Shown here piece after piece: positions 9,969 through 12,729 of a stretch of 12,729 nucleotides of DNA; the first letter of the stretch is position 1; every line of letters begins with the position of its first letter. A program made the position numbers and the translations under genes. A model generated the notes under the pieces. The model did no database searches, had not been told where the DNA came from, and saw only the letters and a program-made list of their open reading frames with translations. Source of the DNA: Monoraphidium neglectum (Eukaryota; Chlorophyta; Chlorophyceae; Sphaeropleales; Selenastraceae); NCBI RefSeq assembly GCF_000611645.1, contig NW_014012854.1:8715-21443 (forward strand), written 5' to 3'.

Positions 9969-10280
9969 ATGCCGACGGCGCTGCTGAAGACTCCGCCGCC
10001 GCAGGACGTTGCAGCAATCGATGGTGTTGCTGCAGCTGGCGCCACCCCGTACAGGAATGCGTGCAAGTCTCAGGCCTGCGCCATTCAGGACTGCTTGAAT
10101 GCCAGCGACTACCAGGAAGCGCGCTGCGCCGCGCAAATCGCGGCGCTGATATCTTGCTGCGACGCAGAGATGGCCGCCGCACCCCAAGGCGCGGAGCGTC
10201 CTATACAGTGCTGCTTTGGGCCGCGATACCGGGATTTGGCGGCGAAGCACGGCGTTGCGGCTCAGCAGAACAAGAAGTAG
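9969..10280 (+). CDS. CMC4: CMC4-like twin-CX9C (CHCH) mitochondrial protein
   Basis: This single-exon frame encodes 103 residues. Cysteines at 32, 37, 42, 53, 63, 64, 81 and 82 form CKSQACAIQDC and CAAQIAALISC, two CX9C motifs ten residues apart. The CX4CX4C first motif, the CC ending the second and a later cysteine match CMC4 (p8-MTCP1), whose known disulfides would correspond to C32-C63, C42-C53 and C64 with C81 or C82. Twin-CX9C proteins are typically imported and oxidised by Mia40/Erv1 in the mitochondrial intermembrane space; the precise role of CMC4 is unclear. Compared with the short human protein (about 68 residues), this one has a longer Ala/Pro-containing N-terminus and a longer linker before the last cysteines. 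The ATG at 9969 is the first in the open frame; an upstream spliced 5' exon cannot be excluded. Confidence 0.85.
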   Translation: MPTALLKTPPPQDVAAIDGVAAAGATPYRNACKSQACAIQDCLNASDYQEARCAAQIAALISCCDAEMAAAPQGAERPIQCCFGPRYRDLAAKHGVAAQQNKK

Positions 10281-10724
10281 CACACGGATTGGAAGTGCCG
10301 CAGCAGTGGCGGATCATAATCCTGTTTTGTCTGTGTTCATAGAATTTATCAGCATGCAGCCACACTTCTCTGGCCGCCCTTTGTGGCCATAAGAATGCGC
10401 TTGGTTTTTGGTGTCCACGGTTGTTTTCTTTCTGCAAGGCTTGCTGGGTGCACATCAGTTTGCCTCTGGTCAGGTGTGCAACCGTCGCTCCACGCCTTGT
10501 TTCTGCACCCGTGCCGTGTCAGCCTCGGCTGAGAGAAACGAGCAAGCGTCTGTAACACGTGGATTTGTGAATCATGCGCGTTGGCTGCAGCGGCGGGTGC
10601 TTGTGTCAGCTGTTGCCTGTTTGAAGCACCTCGATGGGCGATTCAAGGTGGACGCAATGGCACTGCATGTAGCTTGCCTGCCTCAGAGCCGCCTCATGAC
10701 CCCACCTGCTCAATCATTGAGCAG
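10281..10724. other. 3' UTR and spacer after the CMC4-like gene
   Basis: No recognisable coding sequence is present. The stretch contains a TGTAA at 10551-10555 suited to ending the CMC4-like transcript, and most of a perfect palindrome at 10705-10725. Local sequence is less GC-rich than the exons. Confidence 0.5.
10551..10555 (+). promoter_or_regulatory. Likely polyadenylation signal TGTAA (CMC4-like gene)
   Basis: TGTAA occurs 271 bases after the CMC4-like stop, a reasonable 3' UTR length for a green alga, and it is the first such motif after the gene on this strand. Confidence 0.45.
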
Positions 10725-10725
10725 G
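10705..10725. repeat. Perfect 10-bp inverted repeat with 1-base centre
   Basis: Arms CCTGCTCAAT (10705-10714) and ATTGAGCAGG (10716-10725) are exact reverse complements around a single C. It could be a binding site for a dimeric protein or a cruciform, or it may overlap a splice acceptor (AG at 10723-10724). Confidence 0.9.
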
Positions 10726-10877
10726 ATGTTTGGCCATTCGTCTCGGCGGCTTTGCGAGATTTAACCAGCAGTGGATGCCCAGAATACGTCATCAAGCATC
10801 ACAAGCTCTCCAACATGATTGCCGACATCTTGCAGGATGTCGGGGCCCTCGTCTACCGTGCGTGCGCGCGTGTGTGA
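10725..10877 (+). CDS. Possible terminal exon, unrecognised
   Basis: The plus-strand frame from a potential acceptor (AG at 10723-10724) to TGA at 10877 reads 50 residues with balanced, globular-looking composition: it opens DVWPFVSAALRDLTSSG, continues CPEYVIKHHKLSNMIADIL and ends QDVGALVYRACARV. Amphipathic helix patterns are visible. I recognise no domain, cannot identify an upstream partner exon or start codon, and found no nearby TGTAA. A splice donor at CTACC|GTGCGT (10859-10860) would give a shorter internal exon. It may be part of an unannotated gene between the CMC4-like and BAH genes, or a chance open frame. Confidence 0.3.
   Translation, partial: DVWPFVSAALRDLTSSGCPEYVIKHHKLSNMIADILQDVGALVYRACARV
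10822..10843. repeat. 8-bp stem, 6-base loop hairpin
   Basis: Arms CCGACATC (10822-10829) and GATGTCGG (10836-10843) are exact reverse complements around TTGCAG. The hairpin lies inside the possible exon 10725-10877. Confidence 0.85.
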
Positions 10878-10892
10878 GCGCGCGCGTGTTGT
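10858..10892. repeat. Alternating purine-pyrimidine GT/GC tract
   Basis: The stretch is almost entirely alternating purine and pyrimidine (runs such as GTGCGTGCGCGCGTGTGTG, then GCGCGCGCGTG), with a break at 'GAG' near its middle. Such tracts favour Z-DNA under supercoiling. No gene function is implied. Confidence 0.7.
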
Positions 10893-11363
10893 GCAGGCAC
10901 CAAAAAACCACCAATGTTTCGCCTATGTACCTGATGCCAACATGCAATACCGGGACCGGACAATCAGTGTTGCCGTCCTTTTGTGATACGAATGGATGGC
11001 GCTCAGCTAGAACCCATTTTTACATTTTGGATCGGACGGCGCACCCCCGGTGTGTCCACTGCTGTCACTCGGCTCCAGCAGCGGCGCTGTGCCATGCGCT
11101 TGACCTCAATACCGGTAGCAAGTTTGAAATACAGCGCAGTGCGTAGGAAGTCATAAACCACTGTAGATCAACGATAGCACCATTGGCCGATGGGCATTGA
11201 TGTACCCGCTGCTTCGCAGGACACCTGACTCTCCTCGTGGAAAACGTGGAATCTTGAACATCCAGACACGACTGCTGTCTGATCTTGCCCGTCAGCCTGC
11301 AGCGACCAATTTAGCAGCTGCGTCGCCAGTGAGCGCGGCGCATGTAGCGATTGGCGCATCGCC
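10878..11363. other. Interval upstream of the BAH-like gene
   Basis: This stretch of about 490 bases has no recognisable coding sequence. It should contain the promoter and 5' UTR of the BAH-like gene that starts at 11364. No TATA box or other defined promoter element could be assigned. Confidence 0.45.
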
Positions 11364-12729
11364 ATGCCAAACTGGGCGGACGCGTTTGCGGATCCAAATT
11401 ATGTGGCATATGCGACCATCGTCAAGCCAGCAAACGCGCGGCCCTCCAAAAAGAAGGTCGTTGAGGTCGAGGTGCGCCACTTCGTCCGGCGCAGATGCAG
11501 GCTGCATTGTGAAAGCGCCCAGCGACACCAGCACCACTCCTCTCTGGTGCCACCGCTGCTATTGCCGCTCCCCCTGTCACTTGCTGCTGCACGCTCCCGT
11601 GCGCTTTTGACCCAGCCGCGAGCTGGTGCTGCAGCTGCGACTTGCGAGAGCGCCCCAACGAGCCCCCCTCTGCCCCCTTCCAACAAACGCGCGGCTCCTT
11701 TTCCCCATGCCCCGCAACGCGTTGAGCGTGCCACCATGCCACCCCGCCCACCCTCATCAGGAGGTTATGTACGATGACGTCCTTACGACAGTCGACGACC
11801 CAGAGATCTCGGGAGGCCAGACATTCCAACAAATCCGCATCGCCGTCGGCGACTGCGTGCTGACCTACACTGGCGCGGGCGGCAGGGGTGAGGCTGGCGC
11901 ACGCGGCGGGCGCCGCAGCCCACTGGAGCTGAGGCAGGGCCGTCTCCGGTCAAGCCACGGGCACGCACAATGCCGCGCTTGGCGCTGTGCTCGGCTGCTG
12001 CCGCGCCTGTTGCTACCCTGCAGCGCCCGCCAGCCCTATGCCCGCACAAGCCCCCACGGTATGCTGCCATATTAAGCTCCCACCACATATCCTCATCGCA
12101 TGCTGCCCGACGCCTGACGACCGCCGCGCGCCTCGAAACGCGCCCAGGCGCCGGCGTCAGGCCGGCCGGCGCGCCGTTCATCGGCCGCGTCGCGGGCATC
12201 GAGCTGCTCCCGTCGCGCGAGTGGCCGGGGCTCAATTCGAAGACCAACGGCGACCCGGCGGTGGTGCTGAGGAGCATGGGGCCCGCGGACCGGCATTGGG
12301 TGGAGCTGCAGGAGCGCAAGGGGCGCCTGCCGGCCAAGTACTTCCGGCTGAGGGTGCGGGCGGCGCGCGTGCGGCGCGTGTGCGTGCACGTCGTGTGGGG
12401 TCGCGCGCGGGGAGCGCGTGCGTGTTTTCGGGGCGCCGCGTCGACAGGCGGGACGCGCCGCGGCCGGCGCGGGCGCAGGGAGGGGGGCCGTGCGCAACGG
12501 CGGCGCTGCAGCCAGCCGCGCGTGGCCTGCCGCGGCCGAGCCGCGCAGGCGCCTCCGGCCGTGCTGACGCAGCGAGCGTGCGCCGTGGCCCCCAGCTGCC
12601 CGCCGCTATCAAACGCCCGGTCCAACCTGTACCTCGGCCACGTGTTTGTACGGCCAGCAAGCAACTGTCGTGCGCCAGATTCCGCACGGTTGTATCCGCC
12701 CACACCACCCACCCCACCGCACCCCACCC
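11364..12729 (+). CDS. Probable BAH-domain chromatin protein, first three exons (3' partial)
   Basis: Exons read as 11364-11471, 11761-11887 and 12148-12353 (147 residues so far). The rest of the window is intron 3, and later exons lie beyond the right edge. The start ATG sits in a good context (GCATCGCCATGCC). Residues 28-36 are basic then acidic (SKKKVVEVE). From about residue 37 comes EVMYDDVLTTVDD, then FQQIRIAVGDCVLTY and APFIGRVAGIELL, an order typical of the start of a BAH (bromo-adjacent homology) domain: a beta-strand, the 'GDCVL' turn, then 'PFIGRVAGI'. The exon ends KYFRLR, where BAH proteins usually continue into a 'VRWYYRPEE'-like strand. BAH domains read nucleosomes or modified histones in the nucleus. 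Which BAH protein this is (reader, DNA methyltransferase, ORC1 or remodeller) cannot be told. An insertion of about 50 residues separates GRVAGI from YFRLR. Confidence 0.62.

Noticed and set aside
11783..12727. Minus-strand open frame of about 310 codons
   Set aside because: It is antisense to the BAH-like exons, is Arg/Ala/Pro-rich as expected of shadow frames in GC-rich sequence, and contains no domain.
1..12729. Bacterial-style operon, CRISPR array, defence or mobile system
   Set aside because: Genes are intron-rich and eukaryotic. The repeats are intron minisatellites without the spacer structure of CRISPR, and no transposase, integrase or reverse-transcriptase motif was seen.

Overview
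The window is nuclear DNA from a eukaryote, most likely a GC-rich chlorophyte green alga of chlorophycean type. The genes are split by many GT-AG introns of roughly 180-390 bases. Codon third positions in the recognised exons are mostly G or C. The recognised protein families are eukaryotic, and a TGTAA motif of the green-algal polyadenylation type lies downstream of two stop codons. No bacterial operon structure, rRNA, convincing tRNA, CRISPR array or intact mobile element was found. The species cannot be named from this stretch.

Layout. (1) Bases 1-2648, plus strand: the 3' six exons of a TauE/SafE-family membrane protein whose 5' end lies outside the window. (2) Bases 2649-4258: a gene-free tail-to-tail interval. 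(3) Bases 4259 to about 8843, minus strand: an amino acid/auxin permease (AAAP) family transporter resolved into eleven coding exons, with a long low-complexity N-terminus that includes a pure 15-glutamine run. Its 5' boundary is uncertain. A small plus-strand reading frame (8708-8980) overlaps it antisense. (4) Bases 9969-10280, plus strand: a small single-exon twin-CX9C protein that matches CMC4, a mitochondrial intermembrane-space type protein. (5) Bases 10725-10877: a possible unassigned exon in a region rich in inverted repeats. (6) Bases 11364 to the right edge, plus strand: the first three exons of a probable BAH-domain chromatin protein, 3' truncated.

The recognised genes do not form a pathway. 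They are ordinary neighbours: two membrane transporters (sulfur/anion-type and amino-acid-type), one mitochondrial cysteine-motif protein and one chromatin reader. I see no convincing previously undescribed system. The items most worth a second look are the intron minisatellites, the palindrome clusters, the polyglutamine tract, the strand ambiguity at 8708-9057 and the loop inserted in the BAH fold.
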